A stretch of DNA of 64,000 nt from Lysinibacillus pinottii (GCF_024753545.1 NZ_JANTOO010000010.1:62001-126000), one strand, 5' to 3'. Positions 15,612 through 23,825 are shown, counted from the first letter of the stretch. Notes: a model not told the origin generated them from the letters alone. Translations and numbers: made by a program.

Positions 15612-16332
15612 GATACCTGTTATCGAGATCTTTGGACCGACAATTCAAGGCGAGGGAATGGTAGTGGGCCAAAAGACCATGTTTGTAAGAACGGCTGGCT
15701 GTGATTATTCTTGTTCGTGGTGTGATTCGTCGTTTACGTGGGACGGTAGCGGAAAGCATCTTATTGTTCAAATGACAGCGGAAGAGATTTGGGCAGAGTT
15801 GAAGCGTCTTGGGGGTAATGGCTTTTCATATGTTACGATTTCAGGCGGCAATCCTGCACTTTATGCTAATTTAGAGGCGCTTATTGCCATTTTAAAAGAA
15901 AACAACATAAAGGTTGCGGTGGAAACACAAGGAAGTAGGTGGCAGAACTGGATGTACGACATTGATGAATTGACCATTTCTCCCAAGGCGCCTAGTTCAG
16001 GTATGACAACAGAGTATTCAGTGTTGGTGGATATTTTTGGAAAACTTAGATTGCGAAATAGTCATCACCATATTTCTCTAAAAATAGTCGTTTTTACTCA
16101 AGAGGATTACGATTTTGCTAAACAAATTCACCATCAATTTCCAACTATCCCCTTTTATCTTCAAGTCGGCAATGATGATCTCACAACGAATGACAATTCG
16201 CGATTAATGAAAAATTTACTAGATAAATATCATGCACTGATTGATAGCGTGTTGAAAGATGAAGAATTAAAGGATGTTAAAGTATTGCCACAGTTGCACA
16301 CTCTTGTATGGGGAAATAAAAGAGGTGTATAG
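15604..16332 (+). CDS. queE: 7-carboxy-7-deazaguanine synthase QueE (radical SAM)
   Basis: I take the TTG at 15604 (LSKIPVIEIFGPTIQGEG) as the start, giving 242 residues. The longer reading from 15556 would overlap queD deeply. QueE rearranges carboxytetrahydropterin to 7-carboxy-7-deazaguanine. The 4Fe-4S motif is CDYSCSWC (Cx3Cx2C), preceded by TMFVRTAG. The glycine-rich YVTISGGNPALY binds SAM, and VETQGSRWQNW follows. The overlap with queD suggests coupled translation. Confidence 0.95.
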   Translation: MSKIPVIEIFGPTIQGEGMVVGQKTMFVRTAGCDYSCSWCDSSFTWDGSGKHLIVQMTAEEIWAELKRLGGNGFSYVTISGGNPALYANLEALIAILKENNIKVAVETQGSRWQNWMYDIDELTISPKAPSSGMTTEYSVLVDIFGKLRLRNSHHHISLKIVVFTQEDYDFAKQIHHQFPTIPFYLQVGNDDLTTNDNSRLMKNLLDKYHALIDSVLKDEELKDVKVLPQLHTLVWGNKRGV

Positions 16333-16377
16333 TGTGCCATTACGAAATGTCTATAAATGTATTAGAGGAGTACCAGA

Positions 16378-16917
16378 ATGAGAATTTTATTTTATTTATT
16401 ATCGATTATCATCGCTAATGTGGTAACAGCAGCATTTGCGCCATTACAGTTTGGGATGTTTATTGTTCCAATGGGGACGCTTTTAATAGGGGCGACCTTT
16501 ATTTTCAGGGACCTTGTGCAAAATAAATATGGTAGAACAAAGACATATTTCTTTATCGTTACAGCTTTAATTTTATCAGCAGTAGTGTCATTCATACTCG
16601 GGGATACACTTTTAATTGTGGTAGCATCGGCTGTCTCATTTGTTGTGGCTGAAACAGCTGATACAGAAATCTATAGTCGACTGAAATTACCAATGGCTTG
16701 GCGAGTGCTTTACAGTGGAATCGTGGGAGGGTTTTTGGATTCTGCAATCTTTGTAGTCATTGGATTGAGTCCACTTGGAGCTAATATATTGCCTTGGGAA
16801 GCAGTACCTGCCGCTATTGTAGGACAAATTATAGTGAAGACGATTATACAAATGTTCGGAGCCCTAATTCTTGGTCAAGTGGGATCATTAAAAGAAAAAC
16901 GTCTTATTTCAGGTTAA
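16378..16917 (+). CDS. Queuosine-precursor (VUT/YhhQ-type) transporter
   Basis: 179 residues with about five or six membrane segments, starting MRILFYLLSIIIANVVTAAFAPL. It has the VUT motif FRDLVQNKYGRTKTYF and a conserved AETADTEIYSRLK in the middle. YhhQ-family proteins import preQ0/preQ1 or related 7-deazapurines. It is 45 bases after queE and lies within the riboswitch-controlled locus, supporting a salvage role. The window thus encodes both synthesis from dihydroneopterin triphosphate and probable uptake. Confidence 0.88.
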   Translation: MRILFYLLSIIIANVVTAAFAPLQFGMFIVPMGTLLIGATFIFRDLVQNKYGRTKTYFFIVTALILSAVVSFILGDTLLIVVASAVSFVVAETADTEIYSRLKLPMAWRVLYSGIVGGFLDSAIFVVIGLSPLGANILPWEAVPAAIVGQIIVKTIIQMFGALILGQVGSLKEKRLISG

Positions 16918-17066
16918 TTCTTTGTAGAAGAGGGCTACTCGTTTTCTGTGGGAAAAGTGAGTAGCCTGCAAAGAATAATCGTTATAACACATTGACATTT
17001 TCCATTTTAATACCAAATTGAAATCTAGTATGCTACAATCTTGTTTAAAGACAGGAGGTTTAGGAT

Positions 17067-17264
17067 TTGAATAATTATAATAATGGAGATATTATATTTA
17101 GTTTATTTTCGATAGTAGGACTGTTGTTTTACATAATTCCGATTATTTTTATAATTTGGTTTGCTATTAGTACGATTAGGCAACTAAAAAGACAAACAAA
17201 ATTATTAGAAGAAATGAAAGACAGTATAAATTATATCAATGGACATCCGACACGTAGTAAATGA
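17067..17264 (+). CDS. Small membrane protein of unknown function
   Basis: TTG start behind ACAGGAGG; 65 residues. One long hydrophobic stretch covers about residues 10-38 (IIFSLFSIVGLLFYIIPIIFIIWFA style) and is followed by a basic, helical tail (RQLKRQTKLLEEMKDSINYI). Probably a single- or double-pass inner-membrane protein with a cytoplasmic tail. It has its own terminator. No family recognised. Confidence 0.65.
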   Translation: MNNYNNGDIIFSLFSIVGLLFYIIPIIFIIWFAISTIRQLKRQTKLLEEMKDSINYINGHPTRSK

Positions 17265-17300
17265 TAATGCCCTAAAAACTATAAAAAACGATGAAAAAAA

Positions 17301-17329
17301 CAGGTACTCGAATGAGACCTGAATTTTTT
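17301..17329 (+). terminator. Terminator of the small membrane protein gene
   Basis: CAGGT(A)CTC / GAGACCTG with a GAAT loop, followed by AATTTTTT. Confidence 0.65.
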
Positions 17330-17337
17330 AGAACGGT

Positions 17338-17404
17338 AATCGCTATGAACTTGGGGATGGAATAAAGGGTTTAGGGTTTAGTCACATTAGTGTTCATAGC
17401 GATT
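17338..17404. repeat. Unexplained 13-bp inverted repeat
   Basis: AATCGCTATGAAC (17338-17350) and GTTCATAGCGATT (17392-17404) are perfect complements separated by 41 bases. No gene borders it closely and no T-run follows. It could be the termini of a tiny non-autonomous element or a recombination site. Confidence 0.6.
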
Positions 17405-17867
17405 CCCCCCTTACAAAACATATCATTTACTTATTTTGTAAATTGTATACCTTACTTGATGTAAAAAGAAAAGAATATCATGCCAGTACATATAAGCGCA
17501 CTTCAATCATGGTTTATGCTTACGGCACCTATTGGAAGTTTGTTGAAAAATTGTAGAGGATGATATGGTATTCTGTGAATGAACACGCATACTAACCAAA
17601 AAACTAGGTACTCCACAAAGAGAGTACCTAGTTTTAATTGTGAAAAAAGGAAGGACCACTTGGGATGGAGTAACCCTAGTAACAATTTCGGAGGTGTAAG
17701 GCTAATTTAGCTTTACACTATTAAGTATATGTTAGATTCGCTATGTTTAAATAGTTAATTGCCTCAGAGTCTTAAAAAGAAAATTCTTAATAATTTCAGT
17801 TATAAATTGAAAAAGAGGGATAGAAATGGTAATATGGCAATAACTTTAGGTAAAGGGGAGAAAGCTT
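17405..17867. other. Gene-poor stretch
   Basis: No supported gene. It holds a perfect hairpin at 17600-17635 (AAAACTAGGTACTC / GAGTACCTAGTTTT, terminator-like), an imperfect copy of the CACTTGGGATG hairpin at 17653-17678, and a 27-codon scrap from 17480. Confidence 0.5.
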
Positions 17868-17933
17868 ATGAAAAAAAGATCTATCCGTTTTTTAAGCATG
17901 GGCATTGGATTCTCCACTGCTGTTTTTTTCTAG
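17868..17933 (+). pseudogene. Truncated exported-protein start
   Basis: A good ribosome site (AAAGGGGAG) and an ATG open a signal-peptide-like frame, MKKRSIRFLSMGIGFSTAVF, that stops at TAG after 21 residues. This looks like the beginning of a secreted protein whose body has been lost. It could instead be a short leader peptide. Confidence 0.4.
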
Positions 17934-17996
17934 AATAGTTGAACAAGGGATAAGTCTGCACTTTTTTAGAAAAAAAGAACCTAAAGGAGATTCAAC

Positions 17997-18389
17997 ATGA
18001 AATCAAAACTAGTGCGTAAAAACCCAATACAGGCACCAAAGCCTGTAGGGAAATATAGTCATGTCACAATTATTCCAAAAGATGCAACAATGTATGTTTT
18101 TTCTGGTCAAATTGGTTTGGACCAAGATGATCAATTACCACAGACATTAGAGGAACAAATAACAAATACCTTTTATCATATTGAAACGATTTTAGCTTCA
18201 GAGGGAATTGATGCCTCTCACATTGTAAAGGTCAATATTTGGGCTACAGAGGAAATAGATTGGGATTATTTCGACGAGCAATGGCAAGGTATGTTTGGCG
18301 ATTCCTATCCATCAATGACCATAGCCTATGTATCAGCACTAGGTTTGCCAGAGATTAAAATAGAGCTTGATATTTGGGCTGCTAAATGA
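17997..18389 (+). CDS. RidA/YjgF-family protein
   Basis: 130 residues, ATG behind AAAGGAG. The N-terminal half has PKPVGKYSHVTIIPKDATMYVFSGQIGLDQD, followed by LEEQITNTFYHIETILASEGIDASHIVKVNIWATEE and YPSMTIAYVSALGLPEIKIELDIWAAK. RidA proteins are trimeric and hydrolyse reactive enamine/imine intermediates of PLP enzymes. The usual IEA segment and active-site Arg are not obvious here: the C-terminal region reads SMTIAYVSALGLPEIKIEL. It may therefore be a non-archetypal Rid subfamily member with another activity. Confidence 0.85.
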   Translation: MKSKLVRKNPIQAPKPVGKYSHVTIIPKDATMYVFSGQIGLDQDDQLPQTLEEQITNTFYHIETILASEGIDASHIVKVNIWATEEIDWDYFDEQWQGMFGDSYPSMTIAYVSALGLPEIKIELDIWAAK

Positions 18390-18532
18390 TTTGATGATTT
18401 GTCATTATCATTTATACCCTTAAAAGTTCATTTTACGAAGACAGTTGGAAGGAAGGGCTATTCCGCCACCGAAAACAGACCATCCACCGTGAAGATTGCT
18501 TGCTTAACTTTATTTCATTGTAAAATTTAAAA

Positions 18533-18561
18533 ACGAATATATCCTTTGAATATTGTCGTTT
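18533..18561. repeat. Left copy of duplicated hairpin flanking IS copy 2
   Basis: A 29-base block ending TTTGAATATTGTCGTTT abuts the left IS end. The matching block at 19449-19477 differs at two positions, which break the hairpin in this left copy. Confidence 0.7.
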
Positions 18562-18570
18562 CAGACTGTA

Positions 18571-18611
18571 GACAAAAGCCGTCGAGAAGTTCATTCTCGA
18601 TGGCTTTTGTC
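18571..18611. terminator. IS-internal subterminal hairpin
   Basis: GACAAAAGCC / GGCTTTTGTC with a TCGAGAA/TTCTCGA inner stem, next to the left IS terminus. Copy 1 has the equivalent at about 2069-2107, and a solitary relic is at 36477-36524. Confidence 0.6.
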
Positions 18612-19175
18612 ATTTTTCTTTCTCTTTCATATTCAATATTTGGTATATCATTGCTGTATCTAACATCCTCTTCGAGCATAGATGCTCTCTTAAGCTGTCT
18701 GCCATGTCCAAGTAGCTAGTTTCTTTAACATGCGTGGAATCGATAAATAAATGGTCTGCATGGAGGAGTCCTTGATGCATAATCTCTTTTAAAAATACGA
18801 TAGAAAATCTGCTCAAATATATCGGTGTCTTAAAAGCGACGGACATAATTTTTACCGAAGGTAGAGAAATGCGGGACTTCTGTATGGAAGCCAAATCCTA
18901 AAAACCAACGATACGCCATATTCGTTTCAATTTCTTTGATGGTTTGACGCATGGACCGAATACCAAAAACGTACTGAATAAACGCCATTTTAAAGAGAAC
19001 AACAGGATCAATACTAGGACGCCCATTAGGTGAATAGAGATGTTCGACTAAAGGATAGATAAATGAAAAATCAATAGCAGTCTCTAGTTTTCGCACTAAA
19101 TGATTGTTTGGAACTAATTGATCACGTTAACATTTCTAATTGTTCTCGTTCATTGGTTTGATTCTTCGTCATCAT
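18610..19175 (-). pseudogene. IS1182-family transposase, N-terminal remnant with deletion
   Basis: From the ATG at 19175 (MMTKNQTNEREQLEML) a frameshift follows near 19125. The DUF772-like region then runs from RKLETAIDFSFIYPLVEHLY through GRPSIDPVVLFKMAFIQYVF to ETNMAYRWFLGFGF. A second frameshift lies near 18840, then HADHLFIDSTHVK is fused by deletion to the out-of-frame C-terminal tip. It overlaps the copy 1 remnant only in the HADHLFIDSTHVK segment. Confidence 0.8.
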
Positions 19176-19242
19176 CGTTTATCACCTCAAAAATTTACTT
19201 TTCAACACCCTATATAGATAAAAGTAAGTACTTTATGTAGAA

Positions 19243-19369
19243 GTTGATGGGAACGAAGGGCGGCAACTCCTGCGGGAAAAGCGGGAAAGTCGAGATCCTG
19301 GACTGAGCGAAGCGAGGGAAGCAGCTCGACCCCGCCCGCAGAAAGCGTCCGCCCGTAGTGGAAATCAAC
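19243..19369. repeat. GC-rich Bacillales-type interspersed repeat inside IS copy 2
   Basis: The same element as at 2805-2920 but complete, with CCCGCAGAAAGCGTCCGCCC near its right arm pairing with GGGCGG and CTCCTGCGGG on the left. It lies between the right IS terminus and the transposase start. Confidence 0.75.
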
Positions 19370-19448
19370 GGCTTTACTTTATTTCATTGTAAAAGAAAAA
19401 AGACTGTTGGCAAACTCTCAAATTTTTTGAGTTTGTCTACAGTCTGAG

Positions 19449-19477
19449 ACGACAATATCCTTTGAATATTGTCGTTT
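19449..19477 (+). terminator. Right copy of duplicated hairpin; probable original ridA terminator
   Basis: ACGACAATAT / ATATTGTCGT is a perfect 10-bp stem with loop CCTTTGA, followed by eight T residues on the plus strand. It now lies beyond the IS, 1.06 kb from ridA. Confidence 0.75.
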
Positions 19478-19499
19478 TTTTTACGTTCATGGCTACATT

Positions 19500-19745
19500 T
19501 TACCGAAGCATTCTTTTTAATTGCTTCATTTCATAATTTAAATCGTCAATTTGCTTTTGCAGTTTATCAATATCATTATTTTTACCTTGGTTCTCTTGTA
19601 ACTCATCTTCCAAGGCAAGACCTGCTGCAATGGTCGCTAGTGCGTCACCAAGTGTTGTGATGGCTCCCGCAATAACAGCCAGCTTAGCAGCTTGACTCAC
19701 TGACTCAGCTCCTTCACTATTCCGATAGCCTTTGTTATTTTTCAT
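19500..19745 (-). CDS. Small coiled-coil protein of unknown function
   Basis: 81 residues, ATG after GGGAGG. The middle is a small-residue hydrophobic helix (AAKLAVIAGAITTLGDALATIAAGLALE) and the end is a charged heptad-like coil (DIDKLQKQIDDLNYEMKQLKRML). No signal peptide. It may associate with membrane through the alanine-rich helix. Similar short proteins occur in Bacillales without assigned role; I cannot name a family. Confidence 0.65.
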   Translation of the reverse strand: MKNNKGYRNSEGAESVSQAAKLAVIAGAITTLGDALATIAAGLALEDELQENQGKNNDIDKLQKQIDDLNYEMKQLKRMLR

Positions 19746-19835
19746 AAAATCCTCCCTGCAAAAAAGGGTATTATATGTATAGTATGCATGCTGTAAGAGA
19801 CAGGTGCAGAACCATGGTGACTAGCAGCCAAAAAA

Positions 19836-19861
19836 GGTCACTTATTTTTCAATAAGTGACC
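19836..19861 (-). terminator. Terminator of the DUF418 gene
   Basis: GGTCACTTATT / AATAAGTGACC stem followed on the minus strand by six T residues. Confidence 0.8.
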
Positions 19862-19973
19862 AAAAAAATGGGGATGTGTATCTTCCTGAAGATATGAGCA
19901 AAGATGGAAAGCGAGTAGGGTACATTACCAATATATGACGTTTTGCTTTATGCTGATAGGTATATATCCTTGG

Positions 19974-21017
19974 CTAAAAATCTTTTCTTTTTCTAAGGGG
20001 AGGGACTGTCCAATAGGTCCCCATTCGCCACAGCCACTCCAGTGGTCCGAAGCGGAAATAGTGTAACCATAGCTTACTGAAGATTAATTGGAAAACGTAA
20101 ATACCTAGACAAATCCATAGTGACTCGAGGAATCGAAGTTGCCCAATTAGTTGAAATGTATGACCGATTATTAAAATGAGTGCAGTTTGCCCTAAATAAT
20201 TTGTTAGGGCCATGCGTCCATACGCCTTTAATGGTGATAATAGTCGTTGGAATAATACACTTTGTAAACATAGGATAATAACCCCCATGTAAAAAGCGGA
20301 AACAAATGGGCTAAACTGTAGTCCAATTAACGCAAATTGCTCCATATTAGTAATATGCTCTTCCAGTTGAATTTTGGATAAATGATTGATATTAACATTG
20401 GCTGTAGGGACATAGTGCCACTGATAAAGCCAGCTAACTATGCTAACACAGAACATTACAATCGTCACTAGCATGATTTTTTTTCGATGTACAGAGATGT
20501 TTTCAAATAGGCGGTATTGTCCAGCAGTTAAACCTAGCAAAATTAGTGGGAAAGGCATGAGGATCTTTATCCCAAAATAAGCTGACAGGGCTAATAGAAT
20601 GATCCCAACTATTAAATTGATTTCTTTCCGTACTTTATAAAAAGGTAAGGCTAAAAAACCAAAAATGGCATAGACAGTTAATGCTTCTCCTGGTTGAAAA
20701 TAGAAATGGATAAGCCCCATTAATAATAATATTAAAAGTCTGCGACTAAATAATACATAGGCTCTATCATTTCTAGCCATTGCACGCGAAAGAAAAAGAT
20801 AAAATCCTATGCCAAATAAAAAAGAAAAAATAATAAAAAATTTACCCTCTATAAAAAGCGTGAGAAATCGACTATAGGCAATATCACTAGCTATTTGTGG
20901 TGGTGCAATCCACATCAATGCAGGGATATTCACTAAAATAATGCCAAGTAAGGCAAACCCTCTTAAATAATCTAAAGTATCAATACGTTTGTTGTTGTCG
21001 GTTGGTTGCAACGTCAT
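19974..21017 (-). CDS. DUF418 (YeiB-like) integral membrane protein
   Basis: 347 residues with about nine or ten membrane segments. It opens RIDTLDYLRGFALLGIILVNIPAL, the typical DUF418/HepN-associated start, and ends with the DUF418 block: LSPLKAYGRMALTNYLGQTALI near residue 265-285, and FSKLWLHYFRFGPLEWLWRMGTYW at the C terminus. These proteins are related to acyltransferase-3-type membrane enzymes and their substrate is unknown. The ATG follows AAGGAGGAG. A WYL regulator lies upstream on the same strand, 90 bases away. Confidence 0.9.
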   Translation of the reverse strand: MTLQPTDNNKRIDTLDYLRGFALLGIILVNIPALMWIAPPQIASDIAYSRFLTLFIEGKFFIIFSFLFGIGFYLFLSRAMARNDRAYVLFSRRLLILLLMGLIHFYFQPGEALTVYAIFGFLALPFYKVRKEINLIVGIILLALSAYFGIKILMPFPLILLGLTAGQYRLFENISVHRKKIMLVTIVMFCVSIVSWLYQWHYVPTANVNINHLSKIQLEEHITNMEQFALIGLQFSPFVSAFYMGVIILCLQSVLFQRLLSPLKAYGRMALTNYLGQTALILIIGHTFQLIGQLRFLESLWICLGIYVFQLIFSKLWLHYFRFGPLEWLWRMGTYWTVPPLRKRKDF

Positions 21018-21106
21018 CTCCTCCTTACAACCAAGTATAAGGTCGTTTCCTAAAAATTAGTAACGAAGAATGTTACGTGAATCTTACAAAATCGTCATAT
21101 TTGGAA

Positions 21107-22051
21107 TTAGCTTTCTATAGGGTATGTCGCTAATATAGCATGAGCATGTTGACGCAAAAGCTGAATTAATTCAGGTGGTTCTTTGACAATCGCATCCGGA
21201 CCTAGGCGATAAAAAAAGGAGCTAATAAAGTGAATCTCTCCTTGGTCAATCATTGTATTGATATAGCCAGTTCCATCACTATGACCAACCACCACCTTCT
21301 CGAAATTTGGCTCACTTCTGCATTGTCGTACACCTTCTCTTGTTAATTCGACATACAAGCGTATTGGCTGCTGAGGTTCATGGGGACTCTCTAGCCATTG
21401 CTGTAAATGAACAGATGTCTCATAGCCTTTATCGCTTTTATTCATTGAATGAATGCGATCAACTCGAAATAGAAGGATTTTCTCTGTTTGTAAATGAATA
21501 GCAGGCATATACCACAAGCCATCATGCGCATACACGCCAATAGGATGGACATGCTTAGTTGTGATGCCTGATTTTGATTCATATTGAATGTCTAATTGTA
21601 AATGGTTAATAACCGCTTCTAATACGTCTGATAAAAGAGGTGTAGAAATAGCGCGTTTAGGATTCCAAAAGGCAATATAGGATTGCAGACTATCTACCTT
21701 TTTTTGCGCCTCTTTCTGTAACGATTCATATAGTTTTTGTGAAACAGACTTCATTTCCGTATTAAATGGTAAATCACGATAATATTGCAGAGATTGGAAC
21801 GCAAAGAAAATAGCAACCGCTTCTTCCTCTGTAAATAAAATAGGGGGAAGAATGGCACTTGAAAGCACTGTATATCCACCATTTCTTCCTTGCTCTGCGT
21901 AAATTGGCAGCCCCATATCACTTAAATCTAACAGGTAACGATGCACTGTTCTTACAGAAATGTTGAAGGCATCGGCAATTTCCTGGGCTGTAAATTGCTT
22001 TTTAGCGCTGACAAATAACAAAATATCAATTAATCGTTTAGCCTTGGACAT
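21107..22051 (-). CDS. WYL-domain transcriptional regulator (YafY-type)
   Basis: 314 residues: an N-terminal HTH_11 domain (AKRLIDILLFVSAKKQFTAQEIADAFNISVRTVHRYLLDL) and a WYL domain from about residue 140 (HVHPIGVYAHDGLWYMPAIHLQTEKILLFRVDRIHSM), then a C-terminal extension. WYL domains bind nucleotides or other ligands and control the HTH. It is divergent from a DHFR-like gene, and the 98-base gap contains an inverted repeat overlapping the probable -35 of that gene. It most likely represses its neighbour and itself. Confidence 0.9.
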   Translation of the reverse strand: MSKAKRLIDILLFVSAKKQFTAQEIADAFNISVRTVHRYLLDLSDMGLPIYAEQGRNGGYTVLSSAILPPILFTEEEAVAIFFAFQSLQYYRDLPFNTEMKSVSQKLYESLQKEAQKKVDSLQSYIAFWNPKRAISTPLLSDVLEAVINHLQLDIQYESKSGITTKHVHPIGVYAHDGLWYMPAIHLQTEKILLFRVDRIHSMNKSDKGYETSVHLQQWLESPHEPQQPIRLYVELTREGVRQCRSEPNFEKVVVGHSDGTGYINTMIDQGEIHFISSFFYRLGPDAIVKEPPELIQLLRQHAHAILATYPIES

Positions 22052-22076
22052 ATTCTTTCACCTTTTTTAATTAATC

Positions 22077-22093
22077 ATGTCAATAGTTGTCAT
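22077..22093. promoter_or_regulatory. Probable WYL-regulator operator
   Basis: ATGTCAATAGTTGTCAT is an imperfect dyad (ATGnCAA-N3-TTGnCAT) in the divergent gap. TTGTCA inside it is a plausible -35 for the DHFR-like gene, with TATACA 16 bases on. Confidence 0.5.
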
Positions 22094-22149
22094 GTTTTAT
22101 GTTTAGTATATACATTGTACGAAAGATTTTCAAAAGAAGAGGAGCTGAC

Positions 22150-22683
22150 ATGATGTCACGAGAAATAGTGGTATTTATCGGAATAAGTTTAGATGGGTTT
22201 ATAGCTAAAGAAAATGATGACTTACAATGGCTGGAAGAAACAGAGGGGGAAGGGGATAATGGCTATGCGGATATGTATCAAACCATCGATACGATTATTA
22301 TGGGGAAACGAACATATGATTATGTCAAAGAGCATCTCGATACATTCCCTTATCCTGATAAGAAATGTTATGTGTTCACCAAATCTCAAACAGGGAAAGA
22401 TGAGCATGTGGAATTTGTCCAAGGGGATGTGGTGGCGTTCACTAAGAAATTAAAACAACAATCAGGCGCAAAAATTTGGATGGTCGGTGGAGCTCATATA
22501 TTGGATGCTTTTTTACAGGAGCAGTTGGTTGATGAATGGATTATCACCATTACCCCGCATTTAATAGGGGCAGGTATTCCATTATTTAAACAACCGCGTC
22601 CATTTGAAGATTTAAAGCTACTCGAGACAAAGCGATACGGTCAAATGGTCCAAATGCATTATCAGGTGAGAAAAGAAGAGTAA
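22150..22683 (+). CDS. DHFR/RibD C-terminal-like reductase (YyaP type)
   Basis: The ATG at 22150 follows AGAGGAG; 177 residues. The start is VVFIGISLDGFIAKENDDLQWLEE, followed by IIMGKRTYDYV, and the C-terminal KIWMVGGAHILDAFLQEQLVDEWIITITPHLIGAGIPLF, which is the nucleotide-binding GG motif of the RibD_C family. Such proteins resemble dihydrofolate reductase but usually have unknown pyrimidine- or pterin-like substrates. It is divergent from, and probably controlled by, the WYL regulator. Confidence 0.88.
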   Translation: MMSREIVVFIGISLDGFIAKENDDLQWLEETEGEGDNGYADMYQTIDTIIMGKRTYDYVKEHLDTFPYPDKKCYVFTKSQTGKDEHVEFVQGDVVAFTKKLKQQSGAKIWMVGGAHILDAFLQEQLVDEWIITITPHLIGAGIPLFKQPRPFEDLKLLETKRYGQMVQMHYQVRKEE

Positions 22684-22702
22684 GGTAGTACGGATTAAAA
22701 GG

Positions 22703-22735
22703 AAAGGATAGATGAAGAAAATCTATCCTTTTTTT
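22703..22735 (+). terminator. Terminator of the DHFR-like gene
   Basis: AAAGGATAGAT / ATCTATCCTTT stem and T-run, 20 bases after the stop. Confidence 0.85.
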
Positions 22736-22818
22736 CATGGAATAATAAGTTGCTTATTATGAAAAAGAACTTGCTTGACTCTGTATCTGTTATGTTAACA
22801 AGACCAGCCTCAATCGGT

Positions 22819-23190
22819 TCATCTTGTTTTTAATTGCATAAAAATATTCACTAATATAACTAATAATGGGTGCATTATAAATGCTATGGCTATTTGAGCA
22901 TAAGAAGCGCCAAAATATTCAGCATCGGTATCGAAAAGAAAGATGTTCAGCATCGTAAATAGCGTTAATACAGCTATTAGAGTGTAGCGAATGGCATTTT
23001 GAGAGCCAATAATTGAGCCATACACAAATAACAGTGTGGAACTAAATAGGAGTACATGTAGAATCATGGCTTCATCAATTGCATATGAAACGGGTATATC
23101 AGAAGTAATCAATAACCGATAAGCGAAGGCCCCTAGTAAAACAAACGTGCCAAATAAAAGTAATAGATTAGAAATTAAATTTTCTCTCAT
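22819..23190 (-). CDS. Hypothetical membrane protein
   Basis: 123 residues with four hydrophobic segments (about 8-25, 42-60, 68-88, 98-118). ATG after AGGTGAGA. No recognised domain. The next minus-strand gene upstream is also a four-segment membrane protein, so the two may be paralogous or form one unit, though separated by 165 bases. Confidence 0.7.
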   Translation of the reverse strand: MRENLISNLLLLFGTFVLLGAFAYRLLITSDIPVSYAIDEAMILHVLLFSSTLLFVYGSIIGSQNAIRYTLIAVLTLFTMLNIFLFDTDAEYFGASYAQIAIAFIMHPLLVILVNIFMQLKTR

Positions 23191-23354
23191 TGTCTCACCT
23201 TTTATTAAAATTTAGGTGTTAGTTTGGTTGCAAATCCTTTTTAAAAGACCTGAACAGCAAACAGTACAATCCGTTTTGAATTGGCAACAATATTAATTAC
23301 TTAACAAAAACAACATATTCGTACCATTGGTTTAGAAAAACAAGCAAAGAGTAT

Positions 23355-23696
23355 TTAATCCTTTTGCTTATGTTTGATTGCTAAATGTAATGAGAAACTT
23401 ATCCCAATGGTCATTATTATAGAAAAAATAATCGTGAACATTTCTTTATAATAGATGGATGTAATAGCCATGATAATTGAACTGATGATAAGGGCTACAC
23501 GTAATAATATTGCGGTTTTTTCACTTGGATTAAAAAAATCTTGAAGAATAGCAAATAAATAAGCGAATCCGAAAAATAGAATGTACTCATAAACCAACAC
23601 AGGCTCAACAGAATCTGGAATTCCTAAATATAGGGCTTGAATTATGAGAATAAATAACGCTATATATTTTAAATATTTATAGGAGTTTTTTGACAA
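23355..23696 (-). CDS. Hypothetical membrane protein
   Basis: TTG start behind AGGGTGATC; 113 residues, four hydrophobic helices and a short basic tail (KHKQKD). One loop carries FNPSEKTAILLRVAL. Family not recognised. Probably an integral protein of the cytoplasmic membrane. Confidence 0.65.
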   Translation of the reverse strand: MSKNSYKYLKYIALFILIIQALYLGIPDSVEPVLVYEYILFFGFAYLFAILQDFFNPSEKTAILLRVALIISSIIMAITSIYYKEMFTIIFSIIMTIGISFSLHLAIKHKQKD

Positions 23697-23825
23697 ATGA
23701 TCACCCTTTTTTATAATAGATTAACATTTTTAAACAAGTGTTGGTTATAAAAGTTATTATTTTAAAAATTTAGTATATTCAGTAAGGAATGTTCTTTCCA
23801 TTTGGATAAAAGGAGACAATTTGAA

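Larger units (their letters stand above)
18562..19446. mobile_element. Deleted IS1182-like insertion sequence, copy 2
   Basis: The same perfect 15-base ends as copy 1 (CAGACTGTAGACAAA at 18562-18576; complement at 19432-19446). This copy keeps the transposase N-terminal half but has lost the middle: sequence jumps from the C-terminal codons (18722 area) straight to HVTSDIF-region codons near 18729. It also carries the GC-rich repeat in the same place. At 885 bp and with a frameshift, it cannot encode a working transposase. Confidence 0.8.

Noticed and set aside
17868..17933. Short leader peptide controlling ridA
   Set aside because: It has a good ribosome site but encodes a truncated signal peptide and has no attenuator between it and ridA; a gene remnant is the simpler reading.
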